Part shown: positions 27,497 through 36,087 of the stretch, one piece after another
Layout of the letters: the number at the start of each line of letters is the position of its first letter
Position numbering within the stretch: the first letter of the stretch is position 1
NCBI RefSeq assembly: GCF_007923265.1
Contig: NZ_VOJA01000003.1
Location: forward strand, 434,001 to 498,000
Length of the DNA: 64,000 nt
Source: Francisella salimarina
GTDB lineage: Bacteria > Pseudomonadota > Gammaproteobacteria > Francisellales > Francisellaceae
Reading direction: 5' to 3'
The notes under the pieces: generated by a model
What the model saw: only the letters and a program-made list of their open reading frames with translations
Databases searched by the model: none
What the model was told of the DNA's origin: nothing
Program-made: the position numbers and the translations under genes

Positions 27497-28339
27497 ATGG
27501 TATATATTTTGATTTCAATAGGAAAATATTCTAGATTAAAGATTCTTGAGAAAACTTCGAATTGGCTGGTTCTAGATGCTTTGGAGCTTGGTACAGCAAA
27601 CATTGCTAGTTCGGAATTCTGTGATACAGTAAACGTTGGCGAAAGTGTAGAAGTTTTTTTGTATCATAACTCAAAGGCTGAGCTTATCGCGACTACAAAA
27701 AGAGTTCCAACCGTAGGTCAAGTATCTTATTTGAGAGTCAAAAATATTACAGATATAGGAGCTTTTTTAGACTGGGGACTTGATAAGGATCTTTTTGTAC
27801 CATTAGCCGAGCAACATAGACCATTTGAAATTGGAAAGTCGTATATTGTCTATTTATATCTTGATAAGATTAATAGACGTATAACAGCTTCTTCAAAAAT
27901 CAATAAGTTCATAAAAGATTACGCAGGTAATGATATAACTCAAAATCAAGAAGTGGATCTTATAATCGCGAATTCTACAGACATAGGTTATAAAGCAATA
28001 ATTAATAACAGTTATTGGGGAATCATTTATTCTTCAGAGGTGTTTAAGAGATTAAGTTTTGGCGAATCTGTTAAGGGATATATAAAAAATATTCGAGATG
28101 ATGGGCGTATAGATCTGTCGTTACAGCTAGTGCACAAAGATTTAGATAGAAATGCTGACTTGGTAGAAAAGTATCTTGTAGAGCATAATGGTTCTGCTCC
28201 TTTTAATGATAAATCTAACCCTAATGATATAGCGCGCGAGTTTGGAATTAGTAAGGCTGCTTTTAAGCGAGCTATAGGAACTTTGTTAAAAAGAAAAAAA
28301 ATAGTAATTAGAGAAGGCAGTATTCATTTAAATGGATAA
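27497..28339 (+). CDS. CvfB/YitL-like S1 RNA-binding protein
   Basis: This 280-residue protein has several S1-type OB folds (for example VGQVSYLRVKNITDIGAFLDWG around residues 73-95, and a weaker one ending GRIDLSLQ). A winged-helix C-terminus (AREFGISKAAFKRAIGTLLKRKKI) completes it. This is the CvfB layout, known from staphylococci as an RNA-binding regulator. ATG 27497 is used here. TTG 27509 would give MISIGKY, which looks closer to the usual family N-terminus; neither has a strong ribosome site. It precedes the rpsF operon but is separated from it by a promoter. Confidence 0.82.
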   Translation: MVYILISIGKYSRLKILEKTSNWLVLDALELGTANIASSEFCDTVNVGESVEVFLYHNSKAELIATTKRVPTVGQVSYLRVKNITDIGAFLDWGLDKDLFVPLAEQHRPFEIGKSYIVYLYLDKINRRITASSKINKFIKDYAGNDITQNQEVDLIIANSTDIGYKAIINNSYWGIIYSSEVFKRLSFGESVKGYIKNIRDDGRIDLSLQLVHKDLDRNADLVEKYLVEHNGSAPFNDKSNPNDIAREFGISKAAFKRAIGTLLKRKKIVIREGSIHLNG

Positions 28340-28357
28340 TATTCTGTAAATATTATA

Positions 28358-28386
28358 TTGTTATTAAGAGTTTATATTAGTATAAT
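28358..28386 (+). promoter_or_regulatory. Sigma-70 promoter of the rpsF operon
   Basis: TTGTTA (28358-28363) and a perfect TATAAT (28381-28386) are separated by 17 bases, about 87 bases before the rpsF start. This is one of the best promoter matches in the window and leaves a leader of about 80 bases. Confidence 0.65.
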
Positions 28387-28401
28387 AATGTCTTGCTCTT
28401 T

Positions 28402-28426
28402 GCTATGCAAAATAATTTTGTATAGC
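28402..28426 (+). promoter_or_regulatory. Hairpin in the rpsF leader
   Basis: An 11-base-pair stem (28402-28412 with 28416-28426, one G-U pair) closed by a three-base loop lies in the rpsF 5' untranslated region. It is not followed by a U run, so it is not a simple terminator. Ribosomal protein leaders of S6 operons in many bacteria bind the S6:S18 pair. A CCGG directly before the GGAAGGAG ribosome site recalls the CCG element of that motif, but I cannot fit the full known structure. Confidence 0.35.
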
Positions 28427-28472
28427 TTATCAGTAAAAAACTAACAATGATAAACCGGAAGGAGTTTACAAA

Positions 28473-28808
28473 ATGAAACATTATGAAATCGTGTTAATGA
28501 TTCATCCAGATCAATCTGAGCAGCTTGATGCTATGCTTGGTAAATATCGTGGAATCATTGAAGAAAAAGGTGGAAAAATCCATAGATTCGAAGATTGGGG
28601 ACGTCGTCAATTAGCTTATCCTATCGAGAAACTTCATAAAGCACATTATGTGTTATTCAATGTTGAGTGTGATGTTGAGTCTCTAGAGAAGCTTCAAGAA
28701 AACTTAAAGTATAACGATGCAGTTTTACGTCGTTTAGTAATTTCTAAGAAAGAAGCTGTTACAGAGCCATCAATCATGATGGAAACTAATGAAAAAGAAG
28801 TAATTTAA
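28473..28808 (+). CDS. rpsF: 30S ribosomal protein bS6
   Basis: This 111-residue bS6 begins [17 protein letters not shown] and has the family segment [19 protein letters not shown] (about 42-60). It binds S18 on the platform of the small subunit. A very strong GGAAGGAG site precedes the ATG. It is first in rpsF-rpsR-rplI, with 15 bases to rpsR. The C-terminal tail is short and lacks a long Glu run. Confidence 0.97.
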   Translation: MKHYEIVLMIHPDQSEQLDAMLGKYRGIIEEKGGKIHRFEDWGRRQLAYPIEKLHKAHYVLFNVECDVESLEKLQENLKYNDAVLRRLVISKKEAVTEPSIMMETNEKEVI

Positions 28809-28823
28809 TAGAGGGATTTTAAG

Positions 28824-29042
28824 ATGAGTCGTCGTAAAGTTTGCCGTTTCACTGTTGATGGTGTAAAAGAAATTGATTATAAAGATGTGAATAAGTTAAA
28901 AGCTTATATTACTGAAACAGGTAAGATCGTACCTAGTCGTGTAACTGGTACATCAGCTAAGTATCAAAGACAGCTTGCTACAGCTATTAAAAGAGCTAGA
29001 TTCTTGGCGTTATTACCATACTGTGATCGTCACTTTAACTAA
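28824..29042 (+). CDS. rpsR: 30S ribosomal protein bS18
   Basis: This 72-residue bS18 shows [21 protein letters not shown] and the basic C-terminal half [26 protein letters not shown], typical of the family. It partners bS6 in the 30S platform. Position between rpsF and rplI is the standard order; E. coli also has priB in this operon, which is absent here. Confidence 0.97.
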   Translation: MSRRKVCRFTVDGVKEIDYKDVNKLKAYITETGKIVPSRVTGTSAKYQRQLATAIKRARFLALLPYCDRHFN

Positions 29043-29060
29043 TACTGGAGGTTGATTACA

Positions 29061-29516
29061 ATGCAAGTTATTTTAAAAGAAAAAGTTGAAAACCTTGGTG
29101 TATTAGGTGATATAGTTAATGTTAAGCCTGGTTATGCTAGAAATTTCCTTATCCCTTTTGGTAAGGCTGTTCAAGCTACTAAAGCTAACATCGAAACTTT
29201 TGAAGCTCAAAAGGCTGAGTTAGAAAAAGCAGAAAAAGCAAGATTTGATGCTGCAGTTGTAACTGCAGATGCTATCAAAGATAAAGTTTACACTGTTGCA
29301 GCTCAAGCTGGAGAAGGTGGTAAACTATTTGGATCTGTTGGTACTGCTGAAGTTGCTGAAGCAGTATCTCAAGCTTCTGGTAAAGAAATTGAAAAGAGCC
29401 AAGTTCGTATGCCGGAAGGAGTTATTAGAACTACTGGAGAGTTCGAACTTACTGTTCATGTATATACAGATGTAGATGCAGATATCAAAGTAAATGTTGT
29501 AGCTGCAGAAGCTTAG
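29061..29516 (+). CDS. rplI: 50S ribosomal protein bL9
   Basis: This 151-residue bL9 starts [17 protein letters not shown] and has the N-terminal domain signature [13 protein letters not shown], a long connecting helix and the C-terminal domain. ATG 29061 is the start because GGAGG at 29047-29051 precedes it. An upstream TTG (29052) would add three residues and abut the ribosome site. The operon ends here with a terminator. Confidence 0.97.
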   Translation: MQVILKEKVENLGVLGDIVNVKPGYARNFLIPFGKAVQATKANIETFEAQKAELEKAEKARFDAAVVTADAIKDKVYTVAAQAGEGGKLFGSVGTAEVAEAVSQASGKEIEKSQVRMPEGVIRTTGEFELTVHVYTDVDADIKVNVVAAEA

Positions 29517-29556
29517 TTTTATAATATATAAACTAACACAATATCTTAATTAATAT

Positions 29557-29585
29557 AAAAACCATGTGTTAGGCATGGTTTTTTT
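29557..29585 (+). terminator. Rho-independent terminator after rplI
   Basis: ACCATG (29561-29566) pairs with CATGGT (29574-29579). The stem is extended by AAAA before and TTTT after, and a run of seven T (29580-29586) follows. It separates the ribosomal protein genes from dnaB. The A-run/T-run symmetry means it could also work in the other direction. Confidence 0.75.
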
Positions 29586-29606
29586 GTATATGAAATAAGG
29601 ATTTTG

Positions 29607-31001
29607 ATGTCAATGGATTATCAATTTAAAGTTGCTGAAACTGCTTATTCAGTTGATGCGGAAAAAGCAATACTAGGCAATATTCTTCTCAACAATGATA
29701 ATATAGAGCTAGTTGAAGATTTTCTTCTAATTGATGATTTTTTTGATAAGAGACATAAAATTATCTATAAGCAGATAGCTGTTTTAAATCAGTCAAATAC
29801 TCCATTTGATGTTCTAATTTTGAGTGAATATTTAGCAACTGAAGGTTTACTAAATGATGCTGGAGGCGAATCATATATTATTGATTTGGCAACTAATACG
29901 CCAACAGTTTCAAATATAAAAACATATGCAAATATTGTAAAAGATAAAGCTAAGCTGAGAAGTCTACAAACAAGTGTTAATGATATAGTTCAAAAAATAT
30001 ATTCATCAGACTCTAAGAATCCTGACGATGTTATTGATTATGCCGAAAGCCGGATTCTTGATGTGGCTAAGGAAAGAGAGACTTTAGTTAAGGGCCCTGA
30101 ATCAATTAAATCAGTTATTCCTAAATTAGTTGATAGGATGAGTGCAATAGTCGATGCAGGTAGTGGATTGACAGGGGTTTCTACAGGCTTTATTGATCTT
30201 GATAAAATGACCTCTGGCTTACAACGAGCTAATATGGGTATTATTGCAGCTCGTCCATCAATGGGTAAAACCGTACTAGGAATAAACATAGCTCAAAATG
30301 TTGCTAAAATTGCAGATAAACCAGTTTTAGTTTTTAGTTTAGAGATGCCGTCAGAGGATATTGTCACAAGGATGCTAGCATCACAGGCTCGTGTAGAAAT
30401 GAATTTGCTTAAAGAGTGTAATCGGCTTAATGATGCTCACTGGGTTAAGATTACAAGTGCAATGAAATCATTGAGTGATATGCCTTTATATATAGATGAT
30501 ACATCAAGCTTAACCCCAGCTGAGATGCGCTCAAGAGCTCGAAGACTATATAATGAGCACGGTGGTCTATCAATGATATTAATAGACTATCTACAGCTTA
30601 TGAAAATACCTGGTTATGAAAATAATAGAACCCTAGAGGTATCAGAGATATCTAGATCATTAAAAGCACTTGCAAAAGAGTTAGATATTCCCGTTATAGC
30701 ATTGTCACAGTTAAGTAGAGATCTTGAAAAACGTCAAGATAAGCGTCCGATAATGTCTGACTTGAGAGAATCTGGAGCAATAGAACAAGATGCTGACTTG
30801 ATAATGTTTATTTATCGCGATGAGGTTTATAATAAAGAAAAAGAAGATAATAAAAATCTTGGTGAAATTATAATTGGTAAACAACGTAATGGTCCTATTG
30901 GTACAGTTCATGTTCGTTTTGATGGGCAGTTTGCAAGCTTTGCTAATTTGACTTATGAGAATGACAATATTTTACCTGGTGATATAGGTTATAATGAATA
31001 A
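29607..31001 (+). CDS. dnaB: Replicative DNA helicase DnaB
   Basis: This is a hexameric replication helicase of about 464 residues. The N-terminal helical domain (about 10-115) begins SVDAEKAILGNIL. The RecA-like domain has Walker A ARPSMGKT, SLEMPSEDI, LIDYLQLM (Walker B) and the C-terminal DLRESGAIEQDADLIMFIYRDE. ATG 29607 has AAGG 6 bases upstream. A TTG three bases earlier and an ATG two codons later are alternatives. rlmN follows 26 bases downstream. Confidence 0.97.
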   Translation: MSMDYQFKVAETAYSVDAEKAILGNILLNNDNIELVEDFLLIDDFFDKRHKIIYKQIAVLNQSNTPFDVLILSEYLATEGLLNDAGGESYIIDLATNTPTVSNIKTYANIVKDKAKLRSLQTSVNDIVQKIYSSDSKNPDDVIDYAESRILDVAKERETLVKGPESIKSVIPKLVDRMSAIVDAGSGLTGVSTGFIDLDKMTSGLQRANMGIIAARPSMGKTVLGINIAQNVAKIADKPVLVFSLEMPSEDIVTRMLASQARVEMNLLKECNRLNDAHWVKITSAMKSLSDMPLYIDDTSSLTPAEMRSRARRLYNEHGGLSMILIDYLQLMKIPGYENNRTLEVSEISRSLKALAKELDIPVIALSQLSRDLEKRQDKRPIMSDLRESGAIEQDADLIMFIYRDEVYNKEKEDNKNLGEIIIGKQRNGPIGTVHVRFDGQFASFANLTYENDNILPGDIGYNE

Positions 31002-31027
31002 TTTTATAAGAATAAAAGAGAAATTCT

Positions 31028-32140
31028 ATGCAACAAGATAAAGTGAATTTACTTGGGTTAAATCAAAAAGCTATGGAAGAGTTTTTTGTTTCTATAAATG
31101 AAAAAAAATTTCATGCAAGGCAAGTTTTTAAATGGATACATAAGAAAGGAGTCATTGATTTTGATAAGATGACAGATCTTGGTAAAAATTTGCGTAATAA
31201 ACTACAGGAAACCTCAGAAATATTTATTCCTAAAGTAGTTTTTAGTAAAGCATCGAAAGATGGTACGCATAAATGGCTAATTGATGTCGGTGGAAGTGCT
31301 GTTGAAACAGTTTTTATTCCAGAAGATGGTAGAGGCACCCTCTGTGTATCTTCACAAGTTGGATGCACTTTGAATTGTAGTTTTTGCTCTACTGGTAAAC
31401 AAGGGTTTAATAGAAATCTTTCATCTGCCGAAGTTATTTCTCAGCTTTGGATAGCTGCTAGAACCTTATCAAAAAATAATGGCGAACATGATTTTAGTGT
31501 TACAAACATAGTTATGATGGGTATGGGTGAGCCATTGATGAATTTTGAGAATGTGGTTCCAGCTATGGATATTATGATGGATGATTTAGCATATGGGCTA
31601 TCTCGACGTAAAGTGACTCTTAGTACATCTGGTGTTGTTCCTAGAATATATGATTTACTTGAGCAATCAGGAGTGTCTTTAGCAGTATCATTACATGCAG
31701 CGACTGATTCTTTACGTAATGAGATAGTACCGATCAATAAAAAGTATAATATTGACGAACTTCTTGAAGCATGTAAACTTTATGCTGAGAAAGGTCCTCA
31801 TAAGCACATAACATTTGAGTATACATTGATGGAAGAAGTTAATGATAATTTATCAGATGCTGAAGGGTTAGTTGAATTGTTACGCTCTCGAAATGTTCCA
31901 GCTAAAATAAATCTGATTCCATTTAATCCATATCCAGGAACACCATATAGGAAGCCTAGTAATAATCGTATCCATAGATTTAAAGAGTATTTACAACATA
32001 ATGGTTTTGTCACTACAGTAAGAAAAACTAGAGGTGATGATATTGATGCTGCATGTGGACAGTTAGCTGGTGATGTTATGGATAAAACAAGTAGAAAACA
32101 AAGATATTTAAAGAAGCTTGGTGATAAGAATGCAGGCTAG
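31028..32140 (+). CDS. rlmN: 23S rRNA/tRNA adenine-C2 methyltransferase RlmN
   Basis: This 370-residue radical SAM methylase has the cluster motif CTLNCSFC (about 113-120) followed by [11 protein letters not shown]. The C-terminal AACGQLAG holds the Cys that forms the methylene intermediate. It methylates A2503 of 23S rRNA and A37 of some tRNAs. The N-terminal helical accessory domain ([14 protein letters not shown]) is present. It is overlapped at the 3' end by pilF. Confidence 0.97.
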   Translation: MQQDKVNLLGLNQKAMEEFFVSINEKKFHARQVFKWIHKKGVIDFDKMTDLGKNLRNKLQETSEIFIPKVVFSKASKDGTHKWLIDVGGSAVETVFIPEDGRGTLCVSSQVGCTLNCSFCSTGKQGFNRNLSSAEVISQLWIAARTLSKNNGEHDFSVTNIVMMGMGEPLMNFENVVPAMDIMMDDLAYGLSRRKVTLSTSGVVPRIYDLLEQSGVSLAVSLHAATDSLRNEIVPINKKYNIDELLEACKLYAEKGPHKHITFEYTLMEEVNDNLSDAEGLVELLRSRNVPAKINLIPFNPYPGTPYRKPSNNRIHRFKEYLQHNGFVTTVRKTRGDDIDAACGQLAGDVMDKTSRKQRYLKKLGDKNAG

Positions 32141-33020
32141 TTTTAAAAGAGCTTTAGTTACTATAATATGTTTTGGGATGCTAACTTCGTGTTCTACTCC
32201 TAATAGTTCTAACAGTAGTTCAAGCCCTCAAGTTCAAAAGGATAATAGAAATCAAAATGTAGAAGAGGTCAATTATTCTTTTGATAATAGCTCTTTCCCC
32301 AAAGCTAACTATAAAGAAGCAACGAGAATTAATTCTGAATTAGCTATAATATACTCTACGGAAGGGTATCTTGAAAGGGCTAAGACTAAGCTTATAAAAG
32401 CACAAGAGTTAGCAAAAGAACATGATAATAATTTGGCAATTGTAGATTATGCAGGTGGATATTATTATCAAAGCATAGGAGCGAATACAATTGCTGAAAA
32501 ATACTACAAAAGAGCTCTTGATAATCATCCTAAAGACTATGAAGCTATGAATTTTTATGCTCAGTTTTTATGCATGCAAGAAAGTGACTATAGTCGCGCT
32601 CAAGAACTCTTTGAAGAATCATTGTTTATGTCAAATAATAATGATATGGCTCAAACATTATTTTTATACTCTCAATGTATGTATAAACAAGGTAAAAAAG
32701 ATGATGCTCTAGCGTATATGAAAAGAGCAGATAAGTTTAGAGAGGACTATAAGGCAGCCAAATTAAGATTAGCACAAATGTATTTTGAACGGGGTGAGTA
32801 CAAAGAATGTTATAAGGTTATTTATGGCATGAAGAATGACACAGCGTTTTTTAATAATAAGCTTATTCTAGATATGAGGTTAAAGTTGGCAGAGTATGCG
32901 AATAATAAAAATGAAGCTGCGGCTGTAAGACTAGTTTTATCTTCTAATAACTATAATGATGAGGATATTGAAAAATTCTTTTCAGCAGCAGATCAAAAGG
33001 ATATAGATGAAAATGCGTAG
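32130..33020 (+). CDS. pilF: PilF/PilW type IV pilus biogenesis lipoprotein
   Basis: This lipoprotein of about 296 residues has lipobox LTSC near residue 21 and at least four to five TPR repeats (about 60-250, for example [20 protein letters not shown]). It is the pilotin that brings the secretin PilQ to the outer membrane. The position between rlmN and downstream genes is the classic one for pilF/pilW. ATG 32130 is chosen over TTG/GTG codons further upstream; it overlaps rlmN by 11 bases. A Ser/Asn-rich linker follows the lipid anchor. Confidence 0.9.
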   Translation: MQASFKRALVTIICFGMLTSCSTPNSSNSSSSPQVQKDNRNQNVEEVNYSFDNSSFPKANYKEATRINSELAIIYSTEGYLERAKTKLIKAQELAKEHDNNLAIVDYAGGYYYQSIGANTIAEKYYKRALDNHPKDYEAMNFYAQFLCMQESDYSRAQELFEESLFMSNNNDMAQTLFLYSQCMYKQGKKDDALAYMKRADKFREDYKAAKLRLAQMYFERGEYKECYKVIYGMKNDTAFFNNKLILDMRLKLAEYANNKNEAAAVRLVLSSNNYNDEDIEKFFSAADQKDIDENA

Positions 33021-33828
33021 AATTAATCAAATGAGTGAAAGTACTCCAGAAAGATTACAGAAATTACTAGCAAAATATGGCATAGGTTCGCGTAGAAAGA
33101 TAGAGGAATTTATCCAACAGGGAAGGGTACGTGTAAATGGTAAAGTAGCGACTCTAGGAGATAAAGCTACAGATAAAGATAAAATTAGTTTTGATGGAAA
33201 AGCCTTACATTTATATGGTCAACCTATGACTAGACCAAGAGTCATTATTTACCACAAAAGAGAAGGTGAAGTCTGTACTAGTAAAGATGAGAAAGATAGA
33301 AAGACTGTTTTCGATTCGCTACCTAAACTAGCTAAGTCACGTTGGATAATGGTAGGACGGTTAGATATCAATACTACAGGATTATTGCTTTTTACGACAG
33401 ATGGGGATTTAGCTAATAGAATGATGCATCCATCTTATGAAATCGAAAGAGAATATGCTGTAAGAGTTTTTGGTCAACAATTATCAGATGAAACTTTAAG
33501 TAAGTTTAAAGAGGGAATACAACTAGAAGATGGCTTAGCCAAGTTTAACAGTATAAAATTTTCTGGTGGTGAAGGAGCAAACCTTTGGTATTATGTAACT
33601 TTATCTGAAGGGCGTAATAGAGAGGTTAGAAGAATGTTTGAGGCTGTAGGTGTTACAGTTAGTAGACTAACTAGAGTTAGATTTGGAGATATTGTTCTTC
33701 CTAAGTTTGTTGCAAGAGGAAAAACACTAGAACTTAATCCTTCAGAAGTTAATAAACTGAGAAAATCTGTTAAGTTAAAAGAATATAAGTTTCCTAAAAA
33801 ACTAGTTGAAAGATTAGAGAAAAAATAA
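33007..33828 (+). CDS. rluB: 23S rRNA pseudouridine synthase RluB/RsuA family
   Basis: This protein of about 270 residues has an N-terminal S4 RNA-binding domain (RLQKLLAKYGIGSRRKIEEF, about 13-60) and an RsuA-type catalytic domain. The catalytic Asp lies in GRLDINTTGLLLFT, and EGRNREVRRMFEA is a second motif. It makes pseudouridine in 23S rRNA (position 2605 for RluB). Starts at 33007, 33013 or 33031 are all possible; the last (MSEST) would avoid most of the overlap with pilF. It abuts the next gene (TAATG). Confidence 0.93.
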   Translation: MKMRRINQMSESTPERLQKLLAKYGIGSRRKIEEFIQQGRVRVNGKVATLGDKATDKDKISFDGKALHLYGQPMTRPRVIIYHKREGEVCTSKDEKDRKTVFDSLPKLAKSRWIMVGRLDINTTGLLLFTTDGDLANRMMHPSYEIEREYAVRVFGQQLSDETLSKFKEGIQLEDGLAKFNSIKFSGGEGANLWYYVTLSEGRNREVRRMFEAVGVTVSRLTRVRFGDIVLPKFVARGKTLELNPSEVNKLRKSVKLKEYKFPKKLVERLEKK

Positions 33829-34241
33829 TGGATTTTGTGCGTCAAGTAGAAGATGTTTTTGATATTGATATCTGGGAGTTGAAGCCAGCATATAGTTCTA
33901 TAAAACAAACTCAAAGTGAAATCATAGATGAAAATTCTCACGATGCAACAACAAAAGAGCTGGAAATTATCTACACTAATATGGTAGATAGTTCTAAAAT
34001 TATAAACATACTTTTAAGTGATAAATTAGATATTGGTTTTTTAAAACAAGTTGTTAATAGTTTATTTTTTAAGTCCAGTGTATCTATATATAAATCTAAT
34101 GATATTAAAGATTTTAATGATTTAAAGGGGATTAATCTTTCAGAAAAAGACTTTATCTGTGATAATTGTGAGTTATTAAAGATTCAGAATAAAAAAGCGA
34201 TATTATCAAATTTATACAAGTATGCAGATTTTAGAGCTTGA
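33828..34241 (+). CDS. holD: Candidate HolD, DNA polymerase III psi subunit
   Basis: The 137-residue product has no strong match I can name by motif, but several signs point to HolD. It sits directly upstream of and overlaps rimI, as holD does in E. coli. Its length equals that of E. coli psi (137). The N-terminus ends its first segment in DIDIWELK with Trp16, close to LGITQWSLR with Trp17 in psi. The C-terminus (KKAILSNLYKYADF) parallels ARAALWQQICTYEHDF. In psi the N-terminal peptide contacts the clamp loader and the body binds chi. The start overlaps the rluB stop by 1 base. The assignment is inference. Confidence 0.6.
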   Translation: MDFVRQVEDVFDIDIWELKPAYSSIKQTQSEIIDENSHDATTKELEIIYTNMVDSSKIINILLSDKLDIGFLKQVVNSLFFKSSVSIYKSNDIKDFNDLKGINLSEKDFICDNCELLKIQNKKAILSNLYKYADFRA

Positions 34242-34668
34242 TATTACATTTCTAACAAAAACAATTCAGCTAGTAAGAGCTACTGATAAAGATTTTAGCT
34301 GGTCAGATAAACAAATCGAAGATTCATTAACTAATGACACCGTTTTAGGTTTAATGATTGATAGTGAGCTTGCTGCTATTGCTATTTTTAACTATATATT
34401 TGAAACAGCAGAACTTTTGTATATATGTGTTGATACGGCTACGCAAGGTAGAGGAGTTGCATATAAGCTTTTGAAATATTCAATTAATCATCTTGCCAGC
34501 AAAGAAGTTAAAGAAATATTATTAGAAGTCGATATCAATAATACTAAAGCTATATCTTTATATAAAAAAGTCAATTTTATTGAGGTATCATTGCGCAAAA
34601 ACTATTATAAAAAAGCTAATGATTATTTCAGTGATGCTTTGATTTACCGATTAAATATATCAAATTAA
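34222..34668 (+). CDS. rimI: Ribosomal protein bS18-alanine N-acetyltransferase RimI
   Basis: This 148-residue GNAT protein has the acetyl-CoA loop QGRGVAYKLL (about 74-83) and the RimI-type ending LRKNYYKKANDYFSDALIYRL. There the Tyr and the NxYY region shape the active site. It acetylates the N-terminal Ala of bS18. It overlaps the preceding gene by 20 bases, so translation is coupled. The riboswitch begins about 25 bases after the stop. Confidence 0.92.
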   Translation: MQILELDITFLTKTIQLVRATDKDFSWSDKQIEDSLTNDTVLGLMIDSELAAIAIFNYIFETAELLYICVDTATQGRGVAYKLLKYSINHLASKEVKEILLEVDINNTKAISLYKKVNFIEVSLRKNYYKKANDYFSDALIYRLNISN

Positions 34669-34693
34669 TTTTGCCTATGCTATATTAACGCCT

Positions 34694-34790
34694 AAAGACA
34701 ACAGGGGTGCTATCTTATTCGAATAAGATGGCTGAGAAAATAACCCTTTGTACCTGATCTAATTAGTATTAGCGTAGGGAGTTTGTTTGA
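34694..34790 (+). promoter_or_regulatory. TPP (thiamine pyrophosphate) riboswitch
   Basis: The THI-box elements are all present in order: ACAGGGGTGC (34701-34710), a P3 stem made by ATCTTATTCGAATAAGAT, GCTGAGA (34731-34737), ACCCTTTGTACCTGATCT (34743-34760) and GCGTAGGGAG (34772-34781). The outer bases AAGACAA and TTTGTTT can form P1. In this class TPP binding shuts off the gene downstream. Here a PQ-loop membrane protein follows after 60-odd bases, with an AGGAG ribosome site at 34842-34846 that could be sequestered. No obvious terminator hairpin is seen, so control of translation is likely. Confidence 0.95.
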
Positions 34791-34853
34791 TTATTTTCTA
34801 TAAATATCATTCAAATTCTTATTATTTAACTTAGAAATAATAGGAGATTAACC

Positions 34854-35495
34854 GTGGAATATTTAGGTTATATAACTTTAAACATATCATTAGTAATATA
34901 TTTTATTCATTTTTTACCACAAACCATCCATAATCAGTTCAAGCATAAGACATTTGAAATTAGTCTCTGGACTCATTCGTTAATGATATTTGCTAATTCT
35001 CTAGATCTTATATATGCGATAGGGTTTAATATGCAATGGCAATATATCTTAGTTGATATTATTCTTTTAAGCTTTTTAACAGTCCAGCAACTTCAAATCT
35101 TAAATGACAGAAGGCAGAGAAATATATTTATACATACTGTGTTTATTTTGTTATTCTTACTGATTGTTATTTATATAGTCAAATTTATATCGCTGAGCCA
35201 ACAGACTTTGTTATGGAGTGGCTCAATTAGTGGGGTAATATATAATGTATATTGGTTACCTCAGATATATAAAAATTTTCGCCAAAAACAAGCAGAAGGG
35301 TTTAGTATATTCTATTTAGGGCTTTCTGTACTTAGTCTTATGTGTGATATAAATAGTGCTATATTTTTAGGATGGCCTATTGTATCTGTAATAGTATCTA
35401 GTTGCCTACTTATTTTGGTATCTATACAAATTATTCAATATTTCTATTATAAAGGAATGCTTTCAAAGCAAATATTAAATACTTCTATAAACTAG
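34854..35495 (+). CDS. PQ-loop repeat membrane protein, likely thiamine-related transporter
   Basis: This 213-residue protein has about seven membrane helices. Two PQ-loop motifs are present, LPQTIHN (about 22-28) and LPQIYKN (about 145-151), as in SWEET/SemiSWEET-PnuC-like and cystinosin/KDEL-type families with two three-helix bundles. The start is GTG at 34854 with AGGAG 7 bases upstream. The TPP riboswitch directly upstream indicates control by thiamine status. Uptake of thiamine or a precursor such as the pyrimidine or thiazole moiety is therefore inferred. It is a single-gene unit; no thi biosynthesis genes are in the window. Confidence 0.85.
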   Translation: MEYLGYITLNISLVIYFIHFLPQTIHNQFKHKTFEISLWTHSLMIFANSLDLIYAIGFNMQWQYILVDIILLSFLTVQQLQILNDRRQRNIFIHTVFILLFLLIVIYIVKFISLSQQTLLWSGSISGVIYNVYWLPQIYKNFRQKQAEGFSIFYLGLSVLSLMCDINSAIFLGWPIVSVIVSSCLLILVSIQIIQYFYYKGMLSKQILNTSIN

Positions 35496-35560
35496 AGTTA
35501 TAGAACATCACGTGTTTTATGTTAAAATTAGTGATTAGTATTTTTAGAAAAAATTAAAGT

Positions 35561-35998
35561 ATGAAAAAAATTATTAAATCTTTAGTGTGTATATTAGCTT
35601 TAGGTGCTTGCTCTCTAGTATTTGCATTGGATAATACCTCAAAAACATATACAGCTTATTCAATTGGTGATGCACTGGGTAAAGCTTCACATAAAAGTTT
35701 TAGTGCTATGAATCAAGAAATTATTAAAAAAGACTTCATCTCAGGTTTTGATGATACTATTTTAGATCATAAACCTGATATAAATAAAATTTCTGATAAA
35801 GATTCTTATGAAGTGGGAATGATTATTGCAACTCAATACAAGTCAAAACTAAAAAAGATGATTGTTATAAACAAACAAAATTGTGAAGAGTTTATTAAAG
35901 GCTTTGATGATGGGGCTAATAGTAAAGATCAGTCTTTAACCTCAGAAGATAAAGAGATATTAAAACATTTCAGAATTTCAAAAGATGAAGACAACTAG
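35561..35998 (+). CDS. Exported protein of two FKBP_N-like segments
   Basis: This 145-residue protein has an N-terminal hydrophobic signal (about 5-22, ending VFA-LD; a Cys at residue 17 is inside the hydrophobic region). The mature part holds two similar units: YSIGDALGKASHKS with IKKDFISGFDDTI, and YEVGMIIATQYKS with CEEFIKGFDDGAN. Both resemble the FKBP_N dimerisation segment of Mip (YxxGxxxG then helix ending F-x-x-G-F-x-D). There is no isomerase or thioredoxin domain. It may dimerise or pair with the other FKBP_N proteins of the window. Function is unknown. Confidence 0.72.
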   Translation: MKKIIKSLVCILALGACSLVFALDNTSKTYTAYSIGDALGKASHKSFSAMNQEIIKKDFISGFDDTILDHKPDINKISDKDSYEVGMIIATQYKSKLKKMIVINKQNCEEFIKGFDDGANSKDQSLTSEDKEILKHFRISKDEDN

Positions 35999-36087
35999 AT
36001 AATATCAACTAAATATGGTTGATAAATATATTCTGCTACTTTATTCTTAAATCTAACTAACTCAAAGTCTTAAAATATATAAATAAA

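Noticed and set aside
36003-36024. Inverted repeat TATCAAC/GTTGATA after the double FKBP_N gene, possible terminator
   Set aside because: The stem is only 7 AT-rich base pairs and no T run follows in either direction, so a terminator call is not supported.
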